A stretch of DNA of 8,780 nt from Burkholderiales bacterium. GTDB taxonomy: Bacteria; Pseudomonadota; Gammaproteobacteria; Burkholderiales; SG8-41. Numbering within the stretch: position 1 is the first letter of the stretch; the number at the start of each line of letters is the position of its first letter. Below the pieces are notes generated by a model, which had not been told where the DNA came from, did not search any database, and saw only the letters and a program-made list of their open reading frames with translations. The translations under genes and the position numbers were made by a program. The DNA lies in contig SYEN01000226.1 of the NCBI GenBank assembly GCA_005800795.1, positions 1-8,780 of the forward strand, in the 5' to 3' direction. This document shows positions 1-6,017 of the stretch, piece after piece.

Positions 1-1
1 A

Positions 2-589
2 AGCACGCTCGGCATCTATCAGGAGTTTCCGGACATCATGCGTGACGCGATGCCGCGCGATGCGCTATGGGTGCGCGATATCAGCTTTCACCAAACCACC
101 TGGGCCAATCGTATTTTCCCGGTGTATGGGCCGCGTGATAGCATTTATTCGGTGGGAGCCGCTATTGGCACCGGCATGCCGCTCGCCATCGGCGCCGCAC
201 TCGGTGCTCCGGGCCGCAAAGTGGTTGCGTTATGCGGCGACGGCGGCTTTGCGTTGAACCTGGGCGAGTTGTGGACCGCGGTGCAGGAAAAACCCGACGT
301 GTGTTTTGTGGTGATGAACGACAAGGGCTACGGCGTGATCCGTCACATTCAGCAATCCACTTACGGCGAGCGCCGCTTCTACGATGAACTCGCCGGGCCC
401 GACCTTGAGGGGCTGGCCAAAGTCGCGGGCCTGCCGTATTGGCGTGTGCGCCATATTGGCGGAGAACTGGGTGCGCACTTGAAGGCCGCGTTACAGCAGC
501 GCGGGCCGAGTTTGATTGAAGTGGACATGGAGGCCATCGGCCCGTTCACACCGCAGCACTCGGTGCCGCGTTACGGTGACAAGAAATGA
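2..589 (+). CDS. Thiamine-diphosphate-dependent enzyme, C-terminal part (acetolactate synthase / benzoylformate decarboxylase superfamily), 5'-truncated by window
   Basis: The frame is open from base 2, so the gene starts before the window; the ATG at 38 is internal. About 195 residues remain, matching the C-terminal pyrophosphate-binding domain. The ThDP/Mg motif is clear: GDGGF followed 24 residues after the GDG by ND, then KGYGVIR. Before it lies the usual glycine-rich stretch SVGAAIGTGMPLAIGAALGA. Family knowledge: the Asp of GDG and the Asn bind Mg2+ and the diphosphate of ThDP; members decarboxylate or carboligate 2-oxo acids in the cytoplasm. The N-terminal domain carrying the catalytic glutamate is outside the window, so acetolactate synthase, benzoylformate decarboxylase, sulfopyruvate decarboxylase-like and oxalyl-CoA decarboxylase-like roles cannot be separated. 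It converges on the sulfatase gene. Superfamily certain, substrate unknown. Confidence 0.9.
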   Translation, partial: STLGIYQEFPDIMRDAMPRDALWVRDISFHQTTWANRIFPVYGPRDSIYSVGAAIGTGMPLAIGAALGAPGRKVVALCGDGGFALNLGELWTAVQEKPDVCFVVMNDKGYGVIRHIQQSTYGERRFYDELAGPDLEGLAKVAGLPYWRVRHIGGELGAHLKAALQQRGPSLIEVDMEAIGPFTPQHSVPRYGDKK

Positions 590-606
590 TGTGCAGCGGC
601 TAAGAA

Positions 607-646
607 GCGAAATAAAAAATTCAATTAAATCAAATGCTTACGATTT
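607..646 (-). repeat. AT-rich intergenic repeat, copy A
   Basis: Read on the minus strand, this copy begins ATCGTAAGCATTTG (645-632) and continues into an AT tract containing TTGATTTAATTGA. The first 14 bases are identical to 7952-7965 on +. The 13-base TTGATTTAATTGA core (633-621 on -) is identical to 2328-2340 on +, with 25 of 30 bases matching over 611-640. It sits about 20 bp after the stop codon of the TPP enzyme. A 5-bp inverted repeat (AAATC 627-631, GATTT 642-646) lies within it. Function unknown; it could be a degenerate dispersed repeat or a regulatory or transcript-end element. Confidence 0.45.
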
Positions 647-674
647 AAACGCTGGAGGGCGGCTGTGCCTCAGG

Positions 675-779
675 CTACGTCTTCGGCTTGAACGCCGCGT
701 GCTTGACGATTGTTACCGCCAGCGCGTACACCGCACGCACCGCGCGCGCAGGTTCCAGTTCCGATGTGGCGCAACGCAT
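675..779 (-). CDS. Possible small ORF downstream of the sulfatase (34 residues), doubtful
   Basis: ATG at 779-777, TAG at 677-675. The translation is MRCATSELEPARAV... ending HAAFKPKT, with GC-rich third positions resembling real genes here. It lies in the same frame as the sulfatase, and the frame stays open all the way from the sulfatase stop (854-852), giving about 57 codons between two stops (…LQQQQLADWWQAWLL… precedes the ATG). It has no recognisable domain and no good Shine-Dalgarno. It could be an eroded C-terminal extension of the sulfatase, a remnant of another gene, or a chance open frame in GC-rich DNA, which I think is most likely. Confidence 0.15.
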   Translation of the reverse strand: MRCATSELEPARAVRAVYALAVTIVKHAAFKPKT

Positions 780-851
780 CTGACGCACCAAGAGCCAAGC
801 CTGCCACCAATCCGCTAGCTGCTGCTGTTGTAGCCCCCGGTTTGCGTGAGG

Positions 852-2318
852 TCAGTTAAATGCCGCTTTCACCCCTGGCGGCGGTGAGTAGCGGAAGGTG
901 CCTTTACCGAGGATGGCATCCCTGCCGCCATTTTTTTCAATGACGGCGGCCTGGTCTGCTTTGGCATTGTGGTTGGCGACGTCGGGATCGACCACCTTGC
1001 GCAACGTGGCTTCGCATTCAGCGATCACGCTGGCGTATTGCGCATTGCGGCCGAGATCGTTCTGTTCGTACGGATCGGCAAGCAAATCAAACAGCATCGG
1101 CGGCAGACCGGCGTAGTGCACATACTTGTAGCGGTTGCCTTCACCGCAGCGGATCATCGACGTGCCGGTGATCGACGCTGCCGCGTGATACTCCGACAAA
1201 ATTGTGCGTCGGGGCGCGAGACCATTGGCGATGTCGATCAGCGATACGCCGGGCAGCGTGGCGTCGGCGGGTGCCGGTTTTGCGCCCACGCTTTGCACAT
1301 AGGTGGGAAAACCGTCCGCCAGCGTTACCGGTGTATTGCACACTTTGCCTTCGGGAATGTCCGGGCCGGCGGCAATCATCGGAATGCCGGCGGATTCTTC
1401 ATACATCGTCGATTTGGCCCACATGCCGCGCGTGCCAAGGTTGTCGCCATGATCTGAGGTATAGACGATGCGGGTGTCGGCGAGCATGCCGAGCTCTTCC
1501 AGCACGCGCAGTATTTTGCCGACGTTATCATCCAGAAACGACGTGAGGCCGAAGTACGCTGCGATGGCCCGCCGTACCATGGGTTCGTCAAACGGTTCAT
1601 CGAAGCACATGCTTTTGCGCATCGCATCGATAAACGGATGGCGCGGGCGCTGATCGTGTGCGTACATGTCGGGGAAAGGCACTTTGTCCACCGGATAGCG
1701 ATCGTAGAACGCCTGCGGCGCGATCAGCGGAAAATGCGGTGCCACGAAACCCACGTACATGGCCCAGGGCTTGTTGCGATGTTTGGGTGCTTCGCGGGTA
1801 AGCCACTTGACGGTCTCGTCGACAATCGAGCGGTCGTACCGTGTGTAATCGGATTCCCCCGGGCCTGCCTCCGGCCCCAGATTGGCTGCGCCTTTACGCC
1901 GCGGCAGTTCGTCGCGGATCAGCCCCAGCAAATCACCGGCGTCATTGACGATGTGCATCGGCAGTATCTCTTCATCAAAGCCGTTGCGTTTGGCGTCATC
2001 GCCGCTGGCGTAATGCAGTTTGCCGATGGATACCACGTGGTGCCCCTGCGCCATCAAGCGATGGCCCCACGACGGCAACCTGCCGTTGTAGGCGATGGCG
2101 TTGTCCCAGCACCGATGCTCGTGCACATAACGCCCGGTGGCGAACGACGCACGTGCCGGCACGCAGATTGGGCAATTCGTATAGGCGCTGGTAAATCGCG
2201 TACCGCGCGCAGCGAGCTTGTCCAGATTGGGCGTTTGAATCATCGAGTGCCCGTAACAGCCCAGCACGCGCTTGTTGTGCTCGTCAGAGAGGATAAAGAT
2301 GGTATTGGTAGGTTTCAT
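852..2318 (-). CDS. Cytoplasmic sulfatase (formylglycine-dependent, choline-sulfatase/arylsulfatase-like)
   Basis: A 488-residue protein of the alkaline-phosphatase/sulfatase superfamily that hydrolyses a sulfate ester (phosphonate or phosphate monoesters are possible for relatives). The N-terminal strand ends in the metal-site motif SDEHN (residues 11-15). The signature C52-V-P-A-R56 holds the cysteine converted to formylglycine, followed by the usual ATGRY. Other expected residues are visible: K100 and H102, H195 (VAPHFPL), the second metal site D289-H290 (TSDHGDNLG), and K302 before MYEE. The C-terminal part has the typical LFDLLADPYEQNDL segment. There is no signal peptide, so it should act in the cytoplasm and needs a formylglycine-generating enzyme encoded elsewhere. 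Length fits the choline sulfatase/arylsulfatase families. It is probably co-transcribed with the upstream Bug gene (36 bp gap). The ATG is the only reasonable start, yet no Shine-Dalgarno precedes it: the leader is an AT-rich repeat. Confidence 0.93.
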   Translation of the reverse strand: MKPTNTIFILSDEHNKRVLGCYGHSMIQTPNLDKLAARGTRFTSAYTNCPICVPARASFATGRYVHEHRCWDNAIAYNGRLPSWGHRLMAQGHHVVSIGKLHYASGDDAKRNGFDEEILPMHIVNDAGDLLGLIRDELPRRKGAANLGPEAGPGESDYTRYDRSIVDETVKWLTREAPKHRNKPWAMYVGFVAPHFPLIAPQAFYDRYPVDKVPFPDMYAHDQRPRHPFIDAMRKSMCFDEPFDEPMVRRAIAAYFGLTSFLDDNVGKILRVLEELGMLADTRIVYTSDHGDNLGTRGMWAKSTMYEESAGIPMIAAGPDIPEGKVCNTPVTLADGFPTYVQSVGAKPAPADATLPGVSLIDIANGLAPRRTILSEYHAAASITGTSMIRCGEGNRYKYVHYAGLPPMLFDLLADPYEQNDLGRNAQYASVIAECEATLRKVVDPDVANHNAKADQAAVIEKNGGRDAILGKGTFRYSPPPGVKAAFN

Positions 2319-2350
2319 TGTAAGTAATTGATTTAATTGATATTTTTAAT
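2316..2350 (+). repeat. AT-rich intergenic repeat, copy B
   Basis: This fills nearly the whole gap between the minus-strand Bug stop (2355-2357) and the sulfatase start (2318). On + it reads TAAGTAATTGATTTAATTGA then an AT tract; AATTGAT occurs twice, 9 bases apart. It matches copy A (607-646, opposite strand) at 25 of 30 positions, with 13 consecutive identical bases, and more loosely copy C at 7952-7987. On the minus strand it begins 4 bases after a stop codon and takes the place where the sulfatase ribosome binding site should be. Confidence 0.45.
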
Positions 2351-2354
2351 AGAC

Positions 2355-3320
2355 TCATTCCGCTGTCACAGCGGCTGCCTTGACCACCGCCGCCCACATT
2401 GTCACCTCATCGCGCAGCCAGCGCGTGGTTTCCTCCGCCGTATAGCCGAAAGGTTCGACGCCCAGTGCCACCAGCCGCTGACGTACATCGTCGGCGCGTA
2501 TGGCCTGAGTCACGACACTGGCGAGCCGGTTGATGATATCGCGCGGCGTGGCCGCAGGGGCGTGCATGCTGTAAGTGGCGTTGACGATCATGTCAACACC
2601 GCCTTCGCGCATGGTCGGTACTTGCGGTAGCAACGGTGTGCGCGCGGCGGCGGTGACGCCCAGTGCGCGCAGCCGTCCGGCTTTGGTGTATTCGAGCACC
2701 GAAGGCACGTTGCCGAAATTCATTTCGACCTCACCGCCAATGAGTGCCGTCAGCGACGGCGATGTGCCCCGATACGGCACATGCCGTAGCCGTGTATTCG
2801 TGCGTAGTTTGAACAGCTCGCCCGACAGGTGTTGTGTGGTGCCTGTGCTGCCGGACGAAAACTTGATGTCGTCCGGTTTCGCGCGCGCCAGTGCAATAAG
2901 GTCCTTCACGCTGCGCGCCGGCAGCGAGGGGTGTACCACCAGTACGTTGGTGCTGGCGGCAAACAGAGAGATTGCTGCCAAATCGCGCTGGGTGTCGAAA
3001 GGCAGGTTTTTGTAGAGGGACATGTTGATCGCAATGGGTGAAGAATTCACCAGCAGCGTGTAGCCATCGGGGGCGGCCTTGACCACGAACTCCATCGCGA
3101 TATTGGTGCTGGCGCCGGTACGGTTTTCGATAATAATTTGCTGCCCCAGGGCCTCAACCATTTTCGGTGCCAGCAGCCGTGCCATGATGTCCGTGCCGCC
3201 ACCGGCGGGAAAACCGTTGACCAGGCGGATGGGCTTCACCGGGTAGGTTTGTGCCGCAGCGATTGACGGTGGGGTAGCCGCGAACAGGGCACAGGCGAGG
3301 GGGGCTGAAAGGCGGCGCAC
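2355..3320 (-). CDS. Bug/TctC-family periplasmic solute-binding protein (1 of 4)
   Basis: A tripartite tricarboxylate transporter receptor, predicted to bind a carboxylate-type solute in the periplasm. The mature protein opens with the family signature YPVKPIRLVNGFPAGGGTDIMAR, and the second-lobe regions KFSSGSTGTTQHLSGE and HVPYRGTSPSLTALIGGEVEMNF are typical. I choose the GTG at 3320-3318: it gives 321 residues and a clean signal peptide (VRRLSAPLACALFAATPPSIAAA, cleavage about residue 23). In-frame ATGs at 3404 and 3392 and a GTG at 3428 would add 24-36 residues that look non-coding (see repeat 3342-3368) and have no better ribosome site. The site for the GTG is also weak (AGGG 11 bases upstream), so the start stays uncertain. 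It precedes the sulfatase in a probable operon. No TctA/TctB is nearby. Confidence 0.9.
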   Translation of the reverse strand: MRRLSAPLACALFAATPPSIAAAQTYPVKPIRLVNGFPAGGGTDIMARLLAPKMVEALGQQIIIENRTGASTNIAMEFVVKAAPDGYTLLVNSSPIAINMSLYKNLPFDTQRDLAAISLFAASTNVLVVHPSLPARSVKDLIALARAKPDDIKFSSGSTGTTQHLSGELFKLRTNTRLRHVPYRGTSPSLTALIGGEVEMNFGNVPSVLEYTKAGRLRALGVTAAARTPLLPQVPTMREGGVDMIVNATYSMHAPAATPRDIINRLASVVTQAIRADDVRQRLVALGVEPFGYTAEETTRWLRDEVTMWAAVVKAAAVTAE

Positions 3321-3341
3321 CGTTGCGGTTGCCCTGAGGTG

Positions 3342-3368
3342 GTCATTCCGGCAAAAACCAGCTTCCAG
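3342..3368 (+). repeat. Degenerate dRS3-like short intergenic repeat
   Basis: The 27 bases starting GTCATTCC and ending TTCCAG have the same length and ends as the widespread proteobacterial repeat whose arms are ATTCCCGC and GCGGGAAT. By hand I count 20 of 27 matches to the form I recall. The minus-strand translation here (LEAGFCRNDHL) resembles the junk peptide LDSRFRGND often seen when such repeats are mistranslated. Its inner arms have decayed, so it no longer forms a strong hairpin. Placement just upstream of the chosen Bug start argues that these bases are leader, not coding. Confidence 0.4.
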
Positions 3369-3428
3369 ACAGCGTTTCTCGCCAAAGGTCATAAATTGAC
3401 TCATTTTAGGAATTGCAGTTACGCACAC

Positions 3429-3684
3429 GATAGGGCTGCGGAACCCTCTCGAGATCGAAGTTCATAGCAAGATTGTAGGGCAGTCAGGTGAAGTTTACGA
3501 ATCTGTGGGGATAGTAGGCCGCGACCGCTGGCCGTTCAATTGACAGCGATTTGGGGGCCGGGATACATTGGGCGCGGCAAGTCAGTTGGGGTTGAAAATT
3601 TCTACCCAAGAACCTGAACGCGCAGTGGGGATCACAAGAAGCCCCATTTTCCCCGGCAGAAGGGACCGCACCAGAGGAGCCAGC
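3429..3684. promoter_or_regulatory. Divergent intergenic region between two Bug genes
   Basis: About 256 bp (364 bp if the left gene starts at 3320) separates the minus-strand Bug gene from the plus-strand one. It holds a good sigma70-like promoter for the right gene (3540-3569) and a weaker candidate for the left gene: TACAAT on minus at 3477-3472, with TTCGTA 18 bases upstream (3501-3496). Reading frames crossing it from either side look like leader sequence. No protein-coding gene is evident. Confidence 0.5.
3540..3569 (+). promoter_or_regulatory. Candidate sigma70 promoter for the + strand Bug gene
   Basis: A perfect -35 box TTGACA at 3540-3545 is followed after 18 bases by TACATT at 3564-3569 (4 of 6 against TATAAT). 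Transcription would start near 3576, leaving a leader of about 110 bases before the ATG at 3685. Confidence 0.4.
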
Positions 3685-4668
3685 ATGGACGCACGGCAAC
3701 GCATCACCATGGCCATCGGAACCGCGGTTGCTTTGCTGGCGGCGCTACCTAGCGGCGCGCAAACGCAGCAAAAATATCCGTCGAGGCCGATTCGTTTCGT
3801 GGTGCCGTTCTCACCGGGCGGCAGCACCGACACCATGGCGCGCCTTGTCGCGCAAAAAATGAGCGACAACTGGAGCCAGCCGGTGGAGATCGAAAACCGA
3901 ACCGGTGCGGGCGGAATCATCGGCACCAGCCTTGTCGCCAAGGCAACGCCGGATGGCCACACACTACTGGTCATTTCGTCGGCCTTTGCGATCAACCAGG
4001 CGTTGAATCCGAACAACCTGCCTTACGACAGCTATAAGGATTTTACCGGCGTTACACGGCTCGGATTTTCCACTACAGCATTGGTAGCGACTCCAACCTT
4101 GGGCGCCAGGACGCTCAGGGAATTCATCGAGATGGCCCGTGCGCGGCCTGGCAAGATCTTTTTCAGTTCCGGCGGCGCCGGTAGCGCGACTCACTTGAAT
4201 GGTGAGCGTTTTCGTTTTGCCTCCGGCATCAAGGCCGTGCATGTCGGATTCAAAGGTGCGTCGGACGCGCTGCTCGAAGTGGTCGCCGGGCGCATGCACT
4301 ACCTCACTACCAGCCTGCTGACCTGTTTGCCCTTTATACGCGACGGACGGGTATTGGCGCTGGCTGTCATCACGCCGGCGCGTTCGCCGTTACTGCCGGA
4401 TGTGCCCACCATCGCAGAGGTCATCCCGGGCTACCGCCGCGACGGAGCGCACATGATGTTGGCACCGGCTGCGACGCCACGCGCGATCTTAAGCCAGTTG
4501 AACCAGGAAGTGCGGCGCGTTTTTGATCTCCCCGATGTCAAGGAGCGGCTCAAGAACTTCGACTATGTGCTGTCGCCAACCACGCCGGAAGAAACCGACA
4601 AAGTCATACGCGCTGACATTGACACCTTCGCCGAGGTCGTTGCGCGGGCCGGCTTGCGGCCGAAATGA
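3685..4668 (+). CDS. Bug/TctC-family periplasmic solute-binding protein (2 of 4)
   Basis: 327 residues, the usual family length. ATG 3685 is chosen because AGGAG at 3675-3679 lies 5 bases before it and a normal signal peptide follows (MDARQRITMAIGTAVALLAA, cleavage near SGA at residue 25). The frame is open upstream to 3568 but that part is leader-like. Family signatures seen: YPSRPIRFVVPFSPGGSTDTMAR (31-53), NRTGAGGIIG (71-80), PDGHTLLV (89-96), FSSGGAGSATHLNGE and VGFKGASDALLEVVAGR in the second lobe, and the LLPDVPTIAEV hinge segment. It should capture a small organic acid in the periplasm; the ligand is not readable. It stands alone: divergent from the Bug-sulfatase pair and convergent with the chimeric Bug gene, with no TctAB partner. 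Confidence 0.93.
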   Translation: MDARQRITMAIGTAVALLAALPSGAQTQQKYPSRPIRFVVPFSPGGSTDTMARLVAQKMSDNWSQPVEIENRTGAGGIIGTSLVAKATPDGHTLLVISSAFAINQALNPNNLPYDSYKDFTGVTRLGFSTTALVATPTLGARTLREFIEMARARPGKIFFSSGGAGSATHLNGERFRFASGIKAVHVGFKGASDALLEVVAGRMHYLTTSLLTCLPFIRDGRVLALAVITPARSPLLPDVPTIAEVIPGYRRDGAHMMLAPAATPRAILSQLNQEVRRVFDLPDVKERLKNFDYVLSPTTPEETDKVIRADIDTFAEVVARAGLRPK

Positions 4669-4885
4669 AGTTAAGTCGATAGGCTACCCACTCAAGCCCT
4701 GAGCGGTGTGTATCCCGGTGCGTTTTTTCGGAACTGCATGACTTTGCGCCACCCGCAAGTCTTCGGGCGCGTTCATGACCCCCTCCGTTGCGGTGGTTGC
4801 ATGCGAATCAAGAACTGGTCAAGCATGGTATGAACACGGGCTGACACCGGTTATTCAAGTATGCGAAACACAACACCGGCGTCAA
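4669..4885. other. Convergent intergenic region
   Basis: 217 bp between two convergent Bug genes. It contains an imperfect hairpin (CCCG 4752-4755 with CGGG 4764-4767, extended by CGC/GCG across a small internal loop) but no adjacent T-tract on either strand, so it is only a weak terminator candidate. A run of six T's at about 4723-4728 has no convincing stem before it. Short open frames here show no recognisable protein. Confidence 0.4.
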
Positions 4886-5938
4886 TTACGGCGGCGTGAT
4901 GCCCGCGTCGCGCACGACTTTAGTCCAGTGCGTCAACTCGGAACGAACCCATTCGCGAAATTCTTGTGGCGAAGTGCGGTTGACCGGTTCCATGCCGAGG
5001 AATTCGATTTGTTTGCTGAATTCCGGCGTTGCCAGGGCACGGCTCATTTCGGCGTGCAGTTTCTTGATGATTGGGGCTGGTGTGCCCGCGGGAGCGACGA
5101 TGCCATACCAACCGTTACCGGTATAGCCGGGCAGCGTTTCCGCGATGGCCGGTACCGTGGGCATGCTGCGCAGGCGCTCGAAATGACTGGTTGCTATAGC
5201 ACGCAGGCGTCCAGCCGCAATTTGCGGCTGCGAACCGGTGACGCTGCCAATCGCCAACTGGATACGGTTGCCCAGCAGGTCGATAACCGCGGGGCCCATG
5301 CCTTTGTAGGGCACGTGGCCGAATTTCGAGCCACTGCGTTGGTTGAGCATCTCGACAGCCAGATGCCCCACGGTCCCCACACCCGGCGAGCCGGCGAATA
5401 TCTTTCCCGGCTGCGCTTTCGTCATCTCGATCAATTCGCCCAGGTTCTTGGCGGACAACGAGGCATGCACCACCAGAAGTTGCGGGACATGCGCGGCCAT
5501 GCCGACAAACGCGAAATCCTTGAGCGGGTCGTAGTCGAGCTTGGAACCCAGCGCGGCGTTGGTGGCCAGCCCCGTTGATGACCCCAACAACAGTGTATGA
5601 CCATCCGGCGTAGCGCGAGCGGCCATGGTGTGGGCAATCGCTGTGCCTGCGCCGGGGCGGTTATCGGCGACCACGGCCACACCAAATTTATCGGCGAACC
5701 AGGCAGCGAATGCACGGGCCAGCGGATCGGCAGACCCGCCCGGTGGAAACGGCACGATCATGCGAATGGGGCGCGTCGGATAGGCAATCTCCGCCGCTTC
5801 TGCGCCAAAGGCTGTCGCTGCGACGGCTAGCGCCGCCAGAGTCGCCCGTGCGGCTGGGTGCAAGTGCGGCCCATGGTGACCCGGCACGCGCCGATTGTGT
5901 TTGTCGGAGAAAATGAACAGGCTGCGAACAAGTTTCAT
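4886..5938 (-). CDS. Bug/TctC-family solute-binding protein (3 of 4) with a sulfatase-derived N-terminus (chimera)
   Basis: 350 residues, about 25 longer than its neighbours. From residue ~32 it is an ordinary Bug protein: hydrophobic signal core ATLAALAVAATAF, cleavage near AEA (46-48), then YPTRPIRMIVPFPPGGSADPLAR, NRPGAGTAIAHT, PDGHTLLLGSS, VPYKGMGPAVIDLLGNRIQL. Residues 1-23 (MKLVRSLFIFSDKHNRRVPG then HHG) instead align without gaps to the first 23 residues of the sulfatase at 852-2318: 12 of 23 identical, 9 of 13 over residues 8-20, including the SD-HN metal-site motif. A strong Shine-Dalgarno (AGGAG, 5949-5945) precedes this ATG. No in-frame ATG lies between the two parts; only GTG (at residue 18) or TTG (at residue 26) could give a normal signal peptide, with poor ribosome sites. 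Whether the long n-region still permits export is open. Probably co-transcribed with the upstream aldolase-like gene (79 bp gap). Confidence 0.88.
   Translation of the reverse strand: MKLVRSLFIFSDKHNRRVPGHHGPHLHPAARATLAALAVAATAFGAEAAEIAYPTRPIRMIVPFPPGGSADPLARAFAAWFADKFGVAVVADNRPGAGTAIAHTMAARATPDGHTLLLGSSTGLATNAALGSKLDYDPLKDFAFVGMAAHVPQLLVVHASLSAKNLGELIEMTKAQPGKIFAGSPGVGTVGHLAVEMLNQRSGSKFGHVPYKGMGPAVIDLLGNRIQLAIGSVTGSQPQIAAGRLRAIATSHFERLRSMPTVPAIAETLPGYTGNGWYGIVAPAGTPAPIIKKLHAEMSRALATPEFSKQIEFLGMEPVNRTSPQEFREWVRSELTHWTKVVRDAGITPP
5870..5938 (-). pseudogene. Remnant 5' end of a sulfatase gene, fused to the Bug gene
   Basis: These 23 codons correspond to the start of a formylglycine-type sulfatase (first metal-site motif SDKHN; compare SDEHN in the sulfatase at 852-2318). 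The formylglycine cysteine motif and everything after it are missing. At DNA level I count 43 of 69 identical bases against the nearby sulfatase, many of the differences in third positions, so the source was an older paralogue rather than a recent copy of that gene. The remnant supplies the start codon and ribosome site for the downstream Bug domain. Confidence 0.65.
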
Positions 5939-5944
5939 TGGAAT

Positions 5945-5959
5945 CTCCTGAAAATCAGG
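5945..5959 (-). promoter_or_regulatory. Ribosome binding site partly inside a small hairpin
   Basis: On the minus strand CCTGA (5959-5955), loop TTT, TCAGG (5951-5947) form a perfect 5-bp inverted repeat. Its 3' arm supplies the AGG of the AGGAG ribosome site (5949-5945) that lies 6 bases before the ATG at 5938. The stem could modestly restrict translation of the chimeric gene; it is short and may be incidental. Confidence 0.35.
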
Positions 5960-6017
5960 TTTACATGGCTACCACCAACTTTATGTTACTCCCTGTTGAC
6001 GCTTTTTACTGGTGATT

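Larger units (their letters stand above)
590..851. other. Convergent intergenic region, no convincing gene
   Basis: About 260 bp lie between the stop of the TPP enzyme (+) and the stop of the sulfatase (-). The first part, to about 655, is strikingly AT-rich against GC-rich surroundings and contains the repeat listed at 607-646. The rest is GC-rich, with one weak minus-strand reading frame (675-779). I see no hairpin followed by a T-tract that would serve as a clear bidirectional terminator. Confidence 0.6.

Noticed and set aside
516..818. 100-codon + strand frame crossing the TPP enzyme end and the convergent gap
   Set aside because: It overlaps the TPP enzyme in another frame, crosses an AT-rich repeat and shows low-complexity Arg/Leu repeats without a ribosome site.
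1638..2327. 229-codon + strand frame opposite the sulfatase
   Set aside because: It is antisense to clearly conserved sulfatase motifs and has no ribosome site or recognisable domain.
4752..4767. Hairpin between the two convergent Bug genes as a bidirectional terminator
   Set aside because: The stem is short and interrupted, and no T-tract follows on either strand.
4775..5578. 267-codon + strand frame opposite the chimeric Bug gene
   Set aside because: It runs antisense to conserved Bug segments; the His/Arg/Gln-rich composition is typical of a shadow frame.
5880..5900. Arg-Arg pair (NRRVPG, residues 15-20) as a twin-arginine export signal in the chimeric Bug protein
   Set aside because: The Arg pair is inherited from the sulfatase motif, lacks the S/T-RR-x-F-L-K context, and is more than ten residues before the hydrophobic core.
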